Positions 1 to 10,900 of a stretch of DNA of 49,712 nt are shown piece by piece. Both the position numbers and the translations under genes were made by a program. The DNA is from Trichomonas tenax. Taxonomy: Eukaryota; Parabasalia; Trichomonadida; Trichomonadidae. Numbering within the stretch: the first letter of the stretch is position 1; each line of letters begins with the position of its first letter. The stretch lies in contig JALKBU010000307.1 of assembly GCA_023091735.1 (NCBI GenBank), forward strand, positions 1-49,712. The letters are read 5' to 3'. The notes under the pieces are model-generated. The model saw only the letters and a program-made list of their open reading frames with translations, did no database searches and was not told the origin of the DNA.

Positions 1-249
1 TTTCATTCAAATTTTACGTATACGATACAGTAAATACAAACATTGACATCGAAATTGACCCAAAACATCAAATTTTAAGTAAATGAGGTCATAAATTCAA
101 ACATCAACTTATAAATTAATTATTTCATTCAAATTTTACGTATACGATACAGTAAATACAAACATTGACATCGAAATTGACCCAAAACATCAAATTTTAA
201 GTAAATGAGGTCATAAATTCAAACATCAACTTATAAATTAATTATTTCA
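1..249. repeat. 122-bp tandem repeat, two copies plus a stub
   Basis: The unit starting TTTCATTCAAATTTTACG at base 1 restarts at base 123 with no difference that I can see, and a third copy is cut after TTTCA near 245-249. More copies may lie left of the window. It ends just past the 3' end of the next gene, so it may be a satellite or the edge of a mobile or viral insertion. No coding frame runs through it. Confidence 0.95.
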
Positions 250-252
250 GCT

Positions 253-873
253 TTATATTCCACCCTTAAAAAATTTTGTTGATTTACCATATTCTTTAAA
301 ATGTTTTCTAATACCTAATGATTTCCAGTTGTTATATGAAATTAAATAAATTTTATCTTTATCTTTACATCTTTCATCATTTCCAATATATTTATATTTT
401 AATTTAGTTTTTGTGTTTTCATAGTCTTCGGCGTTTAATATCTCACAATCTTCTTTAATAAATATATGTTTTATGTAATCAGGATTTAAAACTTTTCTAT
501 TTACCATTCCATTCTTACCCTTTACTTTTTTATAACAATAAATACTAATTTCATCTTCTTTGGGTTCATCTATGACTTTAATTTCTTTATCAGAAAGTTT
601 TAGTCGTTTATGTTCATAATCGCCTTTTTGGAATCTCTTCCATGTTGTTATGTACATCTTACCACCATATTTATACATCATTTCTGAATTACAATTTTCA
701 TATTCAGATATTAATTCACAATTTTGTTTTCTAAATTGTTCTTTAACCCATTCAGGATTTAGACCATGACCTAATCGTTGAGGTATGGTGTGGTTTTCAT
801 TTTCTTGATTATCAATGTCTTTTATTGACTTTTTGATGTATTTATTCATTAGCTCAGGTTGAATCGTTACCAT
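253..873 (-). CDS. Small protein with two copies of a ~50-residue virus/Maverick-like domain
   Basis: This is a 206-aa protein whose ATG lies at 871-873, directly after a CTATATATAG box. It holds two related units, roughly residues 37-90 and 125-195. Each starts LNPxxxK, then has a Phe, then CE(L/I)(I/L), an acidic/Asn turn, (M/L)KYKY and a conserved Trp near the end (TTWKRF, SYNNW). The pattern resembles treble-clef or zinc-ribbon-like repeats of phage and giant-virus proteins, but most of the Cys ligands are missing here. The first 12 residues (MVTIQPELMNKY) match the start of the next gene, so the two are tandem paralogs. A Maverick or viral origin is inferred from the base composition and domain type; the function is unknown. 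Confidence 0.6.
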   Translation of the reverse strand: MVTIQPELMNKYIKKSIKDIDNQENENHTIPQRLGHGLNPEWVKEQFRKQNCELISEYENCNSEMMYKYGGKMYITTWKRFQKGDYEHKRLKLSDKEIKVIDEPKEDEISIYCYKKVKGKNGMVNRKVLNPDYIKHIFIKEDCEILNAEDYENTKTKLKYKYIGNDERCKDKDKIYLISYNNWKSLGIRKHFKEYGKSTKFFKGGI

Positions 874-1000
874 CTATATATAGTCGTTTTTTTTTTATTA
901 AAAAATTAAATAATAAAAATTAACTTAGTTTTTTCCCCACTATATATATTAGTTATTGTCTCCACTATATATAGTTACAAAAAATGGCATAGGACCCCCT
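874..1000 (-). promoter_or_regulatory. TATATATAG-box promoter-like region of the 206-aa gene
   Basis: CTATATATAG-type boxes lie at 874-883 (touching the ATG), 940-949 and 965-974. The last two start exactly 25 bp apart, as they do before the neighbouring paralog. No trichomonad Inr (TCAYWW) stands out next to the ATG, so these genes may use their own promoter type. The function is inferred from position and duplication. Confidence 0.45.
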
Positions 1001-1360
1001 CTATCTACTACTATCGTCACATTTATGAGGTCTTTCACCTTTACTCCATCTATGCCACGTAATCGAAAATATTTTACCTTTACATCTATAAATAAGCTCA
1101 CTTTCACATCCTTTATATTCATTTATTAATTCACACCCTTCATTTTTAAATTGTTCTTTAATCCATTCGGGATTTAGACCACGACCTGTTTTAATAGGTG
1201 ATGAGTCTTCAATTTTATGACACGTTGTCTCATTTTTTATGACTCGAGGAGTCTGAACCCGAAGGGTTCTTACATTTTGATTAGATTTGATTAAAAATTC
1301 ATTAACTTTTAATTGATTAATTCCCCATTTCTTCATAAGCTCAGGCGAAACGATAACCAT
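1001..1360 (-). CDS. Paralog of the 206-aa protein with a single domain copy
   Basis: This is a 119-aa protein started at the ATG at 1358-1360. An ATG further upstream at 1399 would add 13 hydrophobic residues, but this start aligns with the paralog (MVIVSPELMKKW against MVTIQPELMNKY) and sits beside the same TATATAG box. It has one copy of the domain, from GRGLNPEWIKEQF through CELINEYKGCESELIYRC to TWHRWSKG and PHKC. It keeps more Cys (IYRC, PHKC) than the paralog, which supports a zinc-ribbon-like ancestor. The protein is probably of Maverick or viral origin; the function is unknown. Confidence 0.6.
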   Translation of the reverse strand: MVIVSPELMKKWGINQLKVNEFLIKSNQNVRTLRVQTPRVIKNETTCHKIEDSSPIKTGRGLNPEWIKEQFKNEGCELINEYKGCESELIYRCKGKIFSITWHRWSKGERPHKCDDSSR

Positions 1361-1490
1361 ATATATATAGATTATTTCAGACAAATAAAAAAAAATCAAA
1401 TTATTTTAAAAATTAACTTTAAAAATTAGTTGCTCGGAATTACACTCTATATATATGTTGGAATACATCCTCTATATATAGAACAGCAAG
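1361..1490 (-). promoter_or_regulatory. Second copy of the TATATATAG-box promoter-like region
   Basis: An ATATATATAG box at 1361-1370 touches the ATG, and further boxes lie at 1447-1456 and 1472-1481. The 25-bp spacing of the last two equals that upstream of the paralog. A C-rich (G-rich on the gene strand) tract follows at 1493-1499 and has a counterpart at 993-998. This indicates that gene and promoter were duplicated together. Confidence 0.45.
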
Positions 1491-1506
1491 TAGCCCCCTT
1501 ACTATA

Positions 1507-2428
1507 CTACTATTTAATTCTCAAGGAACAGGCTTTTTGAGGAGGTACCGTAGTGATGACTCCACATCAAAATACAATCTTCAGGCGAAATATAGTGATA
1601 ACTATGGAAATTATTATATTTTCCATTTTGAAAAAATGAATAATTATGATGGAGGCTTTCAGATCAATACAATGAGGAAAACACTGGATTACGAATGATA
1701 ATTGAAGGAAAATCATCTGATTCAATCAAATTTTATGATTTCATGAATGTTACAGCGAATTGCTATGAATACGATGATAAATCAACTTTGAGAAAGGCTG
1801 TTGGCGTCGTTGGTCTCGCTGTTGGTTTATATTTTTTCTTTGTTTGCATTTCATTCTTTGTTTTCATTATTCTCGCCTGCTTATATCCAAACAGATTCTA
1901 CAGAGCCGGTGTTACACTGTGTTGTTTCTACTGTTGCTACCCACACTACGTAACGCACAGTCATACTTATCATTCGAGCCATCACTATAATTATTCTCCA
2001 CATCACTCTAGTACAGATACATCTCTGTGTGCAAACCAATCTGGGTCCAGTAACGACCAAAATAATATGTATTTACTGTTGTTATTAATAATTATTTTGA
2101 TTGCATTGATTCTGATATCGATCCTCTTAATATATCTCATCATCCAACTTGCCCAAACATGCGACAAAGAACGCAATTGAGAGAAAGAACTGAAAAAGCA
2201 AAGGAAATCACAACATAAAAGCACAGCATTATCGAACAATTTGGTTGGAAACGATGGTGTTGTTCCTCCTTCATCTCAGAGCTATTATCCACAATCATCA
2301 CAATACGGAGTTCTCCACCAAATCAATCCAATTATCCACAAGCACAAAATCAACCGTATCAAACTCAAGAACAAGCATATTATCCACAAAACCAGGCTTA
2401 CTACCCTCCTTCTAATCAGCCAGGTTAG
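1507..2428 (+). pseudogene. Broken gene for a membrane protein with a Tyr/Pro/Gln-rich tail
   Basis: Three reading frames each carry protein-like text that joins into one gene. The first, about 1507-1692, has an extracellular-looking stretch (SDNYGNYYIFHFE) and ends at a TGA. The next, 1695-2180, has the text IKFYDFMNVTANCYEYDD, a membrane segment with Cys-rich edge (residues 38-65), a His/Ser-rich loop and a second strong membrane segment (residues 124-152). The last, about 2275-2428, has a Y/P/Q/N-rich tail (YYPQNQAYYPPSNQPG) before TAG. At least two frameshifts separate them, plus a further break at 2180-2230. I do not recognise the family; the layout suggests a surface protein. Confidence 0.6.
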
Positions 2429-3994
2429 ACTTATTAACATAAAAAATAATGCTTTATAAAGTGTTAATATATTTTAATACAACAATCATTTAAATCAATT
2501 CTGGCTCGTGTATGTTGTATATTGGTTTATGCCCTATATAACCATATAGTTGCATAAAGATATAATTGATGTAAGAGTGATTTTCACGACAAAAAATAGA
2601 GTGGATATCGCTTGTTCATGATAAGAATATTTGAATCAAGAACATCGATTTCATATCATTGCAATAGACTAAGATAACGATAGCAAAGTGTATTTTAAAG
2701 AATGGACAATTGATCCATGTTATGATATGAAAAGAAGATGAAATTATATTGAAAAGTGTCCAGTATATGACGTGATACGCTCTTTCAAAGCCTATATATT
2801 CTATTTTACTTCAGCCAATTAATCAACTCTTCGTGTTTATCATTGATCTTTCAATTCTAACTCTTAGAAAACGAATTAAGAAATAACTATATTTGAGAGT
2901 TCTAAACAAACTTAAGCTAATCGTGATTTCGTTATACGCGAGGCATATTATTACAAATTGATTAAAAACCAAATTAATTTATTCATTTGGAAGTAATTTC
3001 AACGATGAATGCATTGAACTCGTTGAGTGTATTACAGATCTATGTTGTTTCGATGCAAAAACAATAAATTGAATTTTACAAGCTCATATTATTTGGAGAT
3101 TATTCACATTGCACGATATCGGATAATAGCTGCAGAGGAAAAACAGCAGCTGTGCATATACTGATCGAATAAACAAGATATTAATTTATAATAATAATCC
3201 CATTGAAATTTTTATTCGTAATAATATGTATTTTATTGATCAATATATCGAAGCAGCAGTTATAAAGATAGTTTTTAACAAAAGAACCGCTTATACGCTG
3301 TTGCACACATCGTATACATTATTTTAATAATTAAGGCCTTTTGGCATTCAATTTTATTTTTCTTGGGGCCATAATTCACAAAAACTATTAAATTTTCGAA
3401 TCAATGTGATAAGCAGTTATAAAATATTATAAAAAGTTTATACTTGGATTTTGAAAATAAAATAATTTTATGCATTTCACCTGACCAATTCATCTCTGCT
3501 TTGTCCTTAAAGTTTTTGCGTAAATAAATGTATTTTTTGATAGCAAAAATGGATTGCGTTCAAATATAGCGATTTTTGATTTGGAAATTGTTTTTAAAAA
3601 ATATAAATAGATGTATAAATCAAAATTTTATTCTTATTTGTTAATGTTATATAATAAAGTAATGAAATATATAGTGATTACAAATATTTTTCAAATTTCG
3701 ATGACTATCATCATATAAACTATATATAGAAGCTATATTTAAGATTATAAATTCAAAATGGCCAACTTCATAGATAAAAAATTAAATCCATTATTTTTAT
3801 GTTTTATGGCTTTTAATATAGATTAATAATTAAAAGAATTTTCGTCGAAATAAAAAATAAAATTTTTTTTGAATGAAGTGACGGTTTGACTCAAAAAATA
3901 TTTTTGACATCGAATTGAATGATAGGAGTATAATATGTAATGTAAATAAAAAATAAATATATTTCGAGAAAAAATGCCATGTATCGTAAACATC
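2429..3994. other. Intergenic, AT-rich, weak coding traces only
   Basis: No intact gene is seen. A short protein-like run (NFNDECIELVECITDL) on the plus strand at about 2999-3045 and another (LLENELRNNYI) near 2862 hint at a decayed gene, possibly ankyrin-like, but neither is long enough to call. The rest is AT-rich DNA with no clear repeat. Confidence 0.4.
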
Positions 3995-4013
3995 TCACTT
4001 CGTCCCTTCATTA
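3995..4013 (+). promoter_or_regulatory. Initiator (Inr) elements of alpha-actinin
   Basis: TCACTT at 3995-4000 and TCATTA at 4008-4013 both fit the trichomonad Inr consensus TCA(+1)YWW. They would give 5' leaders of about 28 and 15 nt before the ATG at 4025, within the short range typical of trichomonads. Which is used cannot be told from sequence. Confidence 0.65.
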
Positions 4014-4024
4014 ATTTTTAGAGA

Positions 4025-6823
4025 ATGTCTGTTCGCCGTGAAGGACTTCTTGATGATGCCTGGGAGAAGACCCAGATCAAGGTTTTCTCAAAGTGGGTTG
4101 CTAAGCAACTCCAGCAGCGCCAAATCCCATTCGAATCAATCGAAACAGATTTTGAAGATGGTGTTAACCTCATTAACTTGCTTGAAATCATCGGTAAGGA
4201 ACCAATGCCAGGAAAATGGCACAAGCAGCCAAAGATGGTTCTTCAGAAGCGTGAAAACGTCGATCTTGCCATCAAGTATATCACACAGGTCAAGGGAATC
4301 CGTATTGTCGGTATCGGTGCTGATGATATCATCAACAAGAACCTCAAGCTCACACTCGGTCTCTCATGGACATGCATCAACAAGTTCATGATCGAAGAGA
4401 TTTCTGTCGAAGAAGCCACAGCTCGTGATGCCCTTCTTCTTTGGTGCAAGAAGAATACAGCTGGCTACGATGGTGTTAACGTTACAAACTTCACAAACTC
4501 ATGGTCATCTGGTCTCGCTTTTTGCGCCCTCATCAACAAGTTCCGTCCAAACCTCCTCGACTACGACGCTCTCGATAAGGAGAACCACAAAGAGAACTGC
4601 GAGAAGGCTTTCGCCGCTTGCAAGGAACTCGGCATCTATGTTTACCTTGATCCAGAAGATCTTGTCGGCATTCAGCCAGATGAGAAGTCTGTCGTTACAC
4701 AGGTCGCCGAATTCTTCCACTTCTTCGCCTCTGAGTCCAAGGTTCAGGCTATGGCTGACAAGTTGAAGCGCACAATCGCCATTCAGCAGAATATCGACGA
4801 CCTCAAGAACACATACATCGAGGATGCTCGCGCTGCTGTCGAGAAGATGAACGTTGAGGATGCTAAGCTCAAGGCTGACGACTACGAGAAGACAATCCCA
4901 GGAGTTCGTGGCAAGCTCGCTTCCGTCATCTCATACTCTCGCGATGTCCGTCCAGAAATCGTTGACCACCGTGCTAAGGCCATGCGTTCATGGGCTGCTC
5001 TTGTTACAAAGTGCAAGTCCGGCAACCGTCCACTTCCAGCCATCCCAGAGGGACTCGAGCCAGAGGCTCTTACAACCAAGTTCAACGAAATCGAGACAAC
5101 AGCTACAACACGTCGTGATGAACTTACACAGGAACTCAACGACATGATCAAGCAGAAGGTCGATGACTTCATGAAGAAGTGCACAGATATCATCAACACC
5201 TGCAACGAGAAGCACGAAGCTGTCAAGAACGTCGAGGGTAACACACAGGAAAAGAAGGATCAGGTCGAAGCTAAGCTTCACGAGGCTGAGGAACTTTCAG
5301 GCGCCATCGCTGAGCTCACACCACTTTTCCAGGAGCTTGTTGACCTCAGAATCAACAATCTTTCCTCACAGACAGATGACTCCGTCAACCGCCACCACAG
5401 CCAACTCATCACATTCATCAAGCATCTTCTCGAGCAGCTCAATGGTAAGCTCTTCGAAGAGGAGTGCGAATCCCGTATCCAGGCTTACAACGCTCTCGCT
5501 CAGCCACTCTACGAAGAGGCTGTTGCCTTCAGAGATGAGGTTATGGCCATCCAGGGCGACTTAGTGGAGAGACGTACACAGTACCTCGCCAAGCAGGCTG
5601 AGGCTCCACTCAAGAGAGACCATGTTCAGGAGATCGACCCAATCTTCGACGGCCTTGAGAAGGACTCCCTACACCTTCGTGTTAACCACAACCCAACAGA
5701 GATCCGTACAGTTTACGCTGTTACACTTCAGCACATCATCATCGAGCTTAACAAGATCTTCGAGGAGATGGTTAAGAACTTCGATGCCACTGCTATCCCA
5801 ATCATCGAAGGTATCACAGCTATCGTTACAACATCCCACCAGCTTCCAGGCGATGCTGCTACAGTCAAGGCTCAGGTCGAGGCTAACCTCACTTCACTTG
5901 ATGAGTTCCAGGCAAAAATTGAAGCTCTCGAGGCCCCATACAACGAACTCATCGAGTTCAAGCTCAACTACAAGGTCACATACACCTACTCCGATGCTAC
6001 AGGTGAGCTCGAGCAGGCTAGACTCGATCTCAAGCAGATCATCCTCGCTAAGAAGACATTCATCGAGGAAGAGGAGCGTAAGGCCCGCATCAATGCTTAC
6101 ACAATCAAGGCTGATGAGCACATGAACGAAGCCCACGCTCTCGATGCCAAGATCAATGGCGTCGATGGCGAACTCGAGCCAAAGCGCCAGAAGCTTTACG
6201 AAGTCCGTGAGGAGGTTCTTGTCAAGAAGGCCAAGGCTACAGAGGAACTCACACCAATCTACGAAGACCTCGAAAAGGATCAGCTCCACCTCGAAATCAC
6301 AACAACACCAACATCCACACAGATCTTCTTCGATAACCTTGTTTCTCACATCGATACACTCGTCAAAGAAATCGATGCTGCCATTGCTGCTGCCAAGGGT
6401 CTCGAGATCTCCGAAGAGGAACTCAACGAGTTCAAGGATACATTCAAGTACTTCGACAAGGATAAATCCAACTCCCTCGAGTACTTCGAACTCAAGGCTT
6501 GCCTTACAGCTCTCGGTGAAGATATCTCCGATGACGAAGCTAAGGCATTCTGCACTAAATACAACTCTCATCCAGAGAAAGGAACAGCTCTTGATTTCGA
6601 TGACTACGTTAGATTCATGCTTGACTACCACTCCAAAGCCGAAACAACAGAGTCCACAATGGAAGCCTTCAAGGCTATCGCTCAGAACAACCCAGTTCTC
6701 TCCGACGCTCAGATCGACCAGTACTTCACACCAGAGGAGGGTGCTTACCTCAGAACACAGCTCAAGCAGGGTGAAAACGGCTACGAATTCGCTGATTGGG
6801 TTAACGGCCTTTACAACAAATAA
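4025..6823 (+). CDS. Alpha-actinin
   Basis: A 932-aa actin-crosslinking protein. The order is two calponin-homology domains (about residues 15-120 and 130-235) forming the actin-binding head, a long helical rod (about 245-790), and a calcium-binding-like C-terminus. EF-hand 1 is intact (DKDKSNSLEYFE, about residue 811); the second loop (NSHPEKGTALDF) is degenerate. The rod carries four related segments at about residues 429, 536, 632 and 739, spaced 107, 96 and 107, close to a spectrin-repeat length. Alpha-actinins are prominent in T. vaginalis during adhesion and amoeboid change; this one has the length of the longer (~931-aa) paralog. Base use is distinctly GC-richer at third positions than in the neighbours, as in highly expressed genes. 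Inr elements lie just upstream. Confidence 0.96.
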   Translation: MSVRREGLLDDAWEKTQIKVFSKWVAKQLQQRQIPFESIETDFEDGVNLINLLEIIGKEPMPGKWHKQPKMVLQKRENVDLAIKYITQVKGIRIVGIGADDIINKNLKLTLGLSWTCINKFMIEEISVEEATARDALLLWCKKNTAGYDGVNVTNFTNSWSSGLAFCALINKFRPNLLDYDALDKENHKENCEKAFAACKELGIYVYLDPEDLVGIQPDEKSVVTQVAEFFHFFASESKVQAMADKLKRTIAIQQNIDDLKNTYIEDARAAVEKMNVEDAKLKADDYEKTIPGVRGKLASVISYSRDVRPEIVDHRAKAMRSWAALVTKCKSGNRPLPAIPEGLEPEALTTKFNEIETTATTRRDELTQELNDMIKQKVDDFMKKCTDIINTCNEKHEAVKNVEGNTQEKKDQVEAKLHEAEELSGAIAELTPLFQELVDLRINNLSSQTDDSVNRHHSQLITFIKHLLEQLNGKLFEEECESRIQAYNALAQPLYEEAVAFRDEVMAIQGDLVERRTQYLAKQAEAPLKRDHVQEIDPIFDGLEKDSLHLRVNHNPTEIRTVYAVTLQHIIIELNKIFEEMVKNFDATAIPIIEGITAIVTTSHQLPGDAATVKAQVEANLTSLDEFQAKIEALEAPYNELIEFKLNYKVTYTYSDATGELEQARLDLKQIILAKKTFIEEEERKARINAYTIKADEHMNEAHALDAKINGVDGELEPKRQKLYEVREEVLVKKAKATEELTPIYEDLEKDQLHLEITTTPTSTQIFFDNLVSHIDTLVKEIDAAIAAAKGLEISEEELNEFKDTFKYFDKDKSNSLEYFELKACLTALGEDISDDEAKAFCTKYNSHPEKGTALDFDDYVRFMLDYHSKAETTESTMEAFKAIAQNNPVLSDAQIDQYFTPEEGAYLRTQLKQGENGYEFADWVNGLYNK

Positions 6824-7900
6824 ATTCACTCTATAGTTTTTATTTAATTAAAAAATTCCATTTCCGGTCACGCATTTTAATCAATCATATTTTTTACAAA
6901 GACAAATTTTTTATTTTACATGTCATATTACCACCGATATTTTGAATGCAATCTGTCATGTAAAGATTTCCAAAAACAACAAAAAAATCCTTGATTTCTA
7001 TGAAATCGCAGTTATGTTTATCGTCATCGGTATCGTCCTGGATATTGATCCATATCGGCAATAACATATAGTTTAAATTTATTAATCAAAATCAAATATA
7101 AATAAATTATTATTTGTATATTTTTATTTTAGAAAACAAGAAATTAGTTAATATAATTTAGTTTGCATACATGTATGGTTTATTTGGTATAAATATGAGA
7201 TCAAAATTGGAAATTTGGAATATTTTTTGATGCAAAGAAAACACTAAGGTGAATGTATCTTCGTGATGCATCATGTGGTATTTTGAATGTATTTATTGTC
7301 TAAATCATTAATTTAAAATAAGAAAAATAATTGATGAGATTGTAGCTTAAGTAGTAGAGATTATGGTACCGAATGAGAATTTGGTCGGTAAAGTGTCGTG
7401 TTTCTAGGGATGTTTCCGTAGTCAATAATACGTCGATGAATTTTATTGAAGCCATCGCACAATTTTCGCCGAAAGACCGAATTTCAGGTTTTTCGATACC
7501 CTGAGCATGTCAGTGCCCCTCAATTCCTGATGCTTTTGGGACTCCGAGCGAGCGAATCTGAATTCGGTATTTTGAAATAAATTGAGGACTTTTCTATCGC
7601 CGAATCCTCGCTAGATAGACTTTACAAAGCCTCGACGATAGATTTTGCGAAAAATCCCTTCGTGTTTAATGACAAATATGAGAATGGTATGAATAATCAT
7701 GCAGATTTGTCGATATATCCTCGGTTAAAATTGAAGGTTTTTAATAGAAATTTTATAAAAATCAAGTTTTTTGCGGAATTTTTCCCTTTTAAGGTTATTA
7801 ATAAATTCGGGGTATTTGCCCTCAATTCGTCTATCGTTAGCAAGTATAATCGCAGTGATAGTTACGAAATCTTAAACCATAAAATTATTTTTTCATCGTA
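6824..7900. other. Intergenic with motif pair and a GC-richer stretch
   Basis: Just after actinin, TTTACATGTCA (6915-6925) and TGTCATGTAAAG (6954-6965) form an inverted pair of the motif that recurs across the window. The stretch 7370-7660 is noticeably richer in CG dinucleotides than the rest and may be a decayed gene; its short frames are not recognisable. TCATCG at 7892-7897 is a poor Inr match before the next ATG. Confidence 0.4.
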
Positions 7901-10900
7901 ATGTGGTTTTTGATCTTTTTATTTCTCGCGAAATCCGAAGATTTGGCTGAAGAAGCGACGTACTTCACTATGAAAGTATCCGATTCCAACGCTTTCTTCC
8001 TTGTAGACACAGAGAATGGCAACATTTTCTTCACAAGAACTGGAAGCGATGAACCTTCCATAGAAACGGAAACGAATTTGAAGATTTCGTCGCCAACGAT
8101 ATTCACTGATGGCAAAAATTTCAAGATCGAAGGCATTTTACAAAGAGCTTTTGCGGAATCTAAGCTAAAGACTGTTTCTATCGCGATTCCGCTAAGCAAA
8201 TTCGGTGAAGGTGTCTTCTCCGGTTGTGAAAGCTTGGAAATTGTTGATCTACAGTCAACTAATTTGACAGAAATTCCATCTTTTACGTTTTTCAAGTGCA
8301 AATCACTGAAAGAAGTTCACCTTCCTTCACAACTCACGAACATCAGTTACATGGCATTCGGATTTTGTTCTATAGCTTCGGTTAATTTCCCTTCATCATT
8401 AAAAGTGATCGAAACATCATCGTTTGAGGAATCGGGACTGAAAGAGTTGAACATTTCAAACACAAAAATGCAGATAATTCTTCCTTCTGCATTTAGAAGA
8501 TGCACGAAATTAAGAAAAATAGAATTAGCGGCAACAGTAGCGAAAATATCATCATCAGCTTTTTCACAGACAGCATTGGAATCGATTAATTTAGGAAAAG
8601 GAATATCTTCACTCGAAAGTTTTTCATTTTGTGCTTGCACGAAGCTAAAAACGGTAGATTTATCACAAACAAAGCTTTCTCATATTGGAAGTTTTATATT
8701 CCAATACGATTATGCTTTGGAGAAAGTTACGCTTCCAAACTCAGTAAAATTGCTTCAAGATGACGCATTTTCATTTACTGGTCTCAAATCGTTCTCATTT
8801 TCATCTCATATCATCTCTATTGGAAACTATGTACTAAGGTCGTGCCCCAATTTGGTTTCCGTTGATTTTTCAAATTCACAATCGAATGATGTTCCAAAAG
8901 GACTTGTTTCCGGATGCCACAATCTTGCTGAAGTCGAATTCAGTGAGTTGATAACAGAAATATTGGATTATGCATTCGCTAACACAGCAATTAATGAAAT
9001 TCAATTTCCATCAAGATTAAAAGTCATTAAAAGCTATTCATTTTTCAACTGCACAAAGATCCAAAAGCTGTCCTTAGCCAATACAGACGTAGTAGAGATC
9101 GGAAACTTCGCTTTTGCAGACTGCATCAATCTTATTTCGATCAAATTCTCGAATTCAATCACGAAATTAGGAAAATTTGCTTTTTCTAATACAGGATTTA
9201 CATCTCTCGAGATTAGTCCTGATCTAAATTACATTGGCCAAGGAGCATTTTCAAAATGTGTTCATTTGAAATCAACTGATTTAACGAACATTGCAATCGA
9301 TGCTCTTCCATCAATGATGTTCGAAAATTGCACAAATTTAGTTGAAATATCATGGCCTGGCTATCAGTTGATTATCGGCGACAGATCTTTCTTTGGAATT
9401 GGAATTTCATCATTAACACTTCCAACAACAATTTCATTCATCAATAACGGAGCATTTCAGAGCTGCAGGAACTTGAAATCGATAAATCTCAATAACATAT
9501 TATTCGATGACCTTCCCGACTTTGCTTTTGCTGACTGCTCAGCTCTGTCTGAAATTGTTTTGTCGCAAGGAGCGATGAAATTAGGTCGCTTTGTGTTCAG
9601 TGGAACAGCTTTGTCAAAGTTCATCTTTTCGCCATCAATGGTTTCAATTGGTGCATACGCACTCAAGGGGTGTATCAATTTAAAGGATGCCGATATGTCT
9701 AAAGTCAGATTCAATCACATTCCATATGGTTTATTCAAAGACTGTTCAAACTTGAAGAACATTATTTGGCCAACAATCAAATTCACAATCGGCAATTTCT
9801 GCTGTTCAAACACTTCAATAGCAAGATTCATTGCACCTCTTAATTTACTTGGATTAGGAAATTACGCTTTTTCATATAACATTAAATTAGTTTCTGCGGA
9901 TTTGTCGACAATTAATTTCCAGTTTGGATCGCATTTGTTTTATCAATCACACAAACTGGAAAATTTATCATTCCCGAGTAAATTCCACTACGCTATCACA
10001 GATTATTGTTTAGCAGGCACCAGCATTGATATTATCAATCTCAGCGCCAATGTTACAAAAATTGGAATCGGAGCTTTCGAAGGATGCAAGAAACTCACTT
10101 TTGTTGATATTTCGAATCTCACAATCGAAACATTACCAATAAATCTATTCAAGAACTGCATCAAACTTGAAAACGTTTCTGTTCCATATAAGATTAATGA
10201 AATAGGGGACTCCTGCTTCGAGAATTGCAAGAGTTTGACTGAATTCAATTTCACGCTTCAATGTGATACAATCGGACACAGAGCTTTTGCTGGAACTGCT
10301 TTAAAGTCAATCGATATTCCTGACTCCACACATTTCATTGACGAATACAGTTTCTTCAACAACAAGAACCTCAGCAGATTAAATCTTCAAATGCCCAGCG
10401 TAACAATCATCTCGAAATATGCATTTTGTAATTGCACGAATCTTTCAGTTTTATTATTGCCAACTGAATCACACGCGATATTCAGTTATGCTTTCTCAAA
10501 CACAGCAATCAAGAGCCTTACATTCGAAGATCTAACAACATTCATTGCACCATTTGCGTTTTATAAATGCAGAAAACTTAAATCAGTTGATTTACGAAAA
10601 TATAACGGAAAAGCAGTTTACGGTTCAGTTTTTGCAAATTGTTCAAAATTAGAAAAGATAGAACTATCCAATAGTGTCAAAGCAATCTGCGAAAGAGCAT
10701 TCCAAGGCATTAATATCGAAGTTATCAATTTCACGAAGATATCACAGCTCGGAAAGATGTCTTTCCAGTCTTGTCATTCATTGAGAGAAGTTTGGTTGAA
10801 AGATTCAGAAATTGATTATGTTCCCGAATATTGTTTCTATGATTGCCAAAACTTAACAACAGTTGTTCTCCCTGACTCTGCGGCAACATTGAAAGATTAC

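Noticed and set aside
4038..6836. Long frames overlapping alpha-actinin on both strands, including a 311-aa minus-strand frame
   Set aside because: They are shadows of a codon-biased real gene; their composition (Ser/Arg-rich or Val/Leu/Glu-rich) mirrors the actinin codons.
7662..7901. 79-aa frame before the BspA gene
   Set aside because: AT-driven composition, overlaps the BspA promoter and has no protein-like features.
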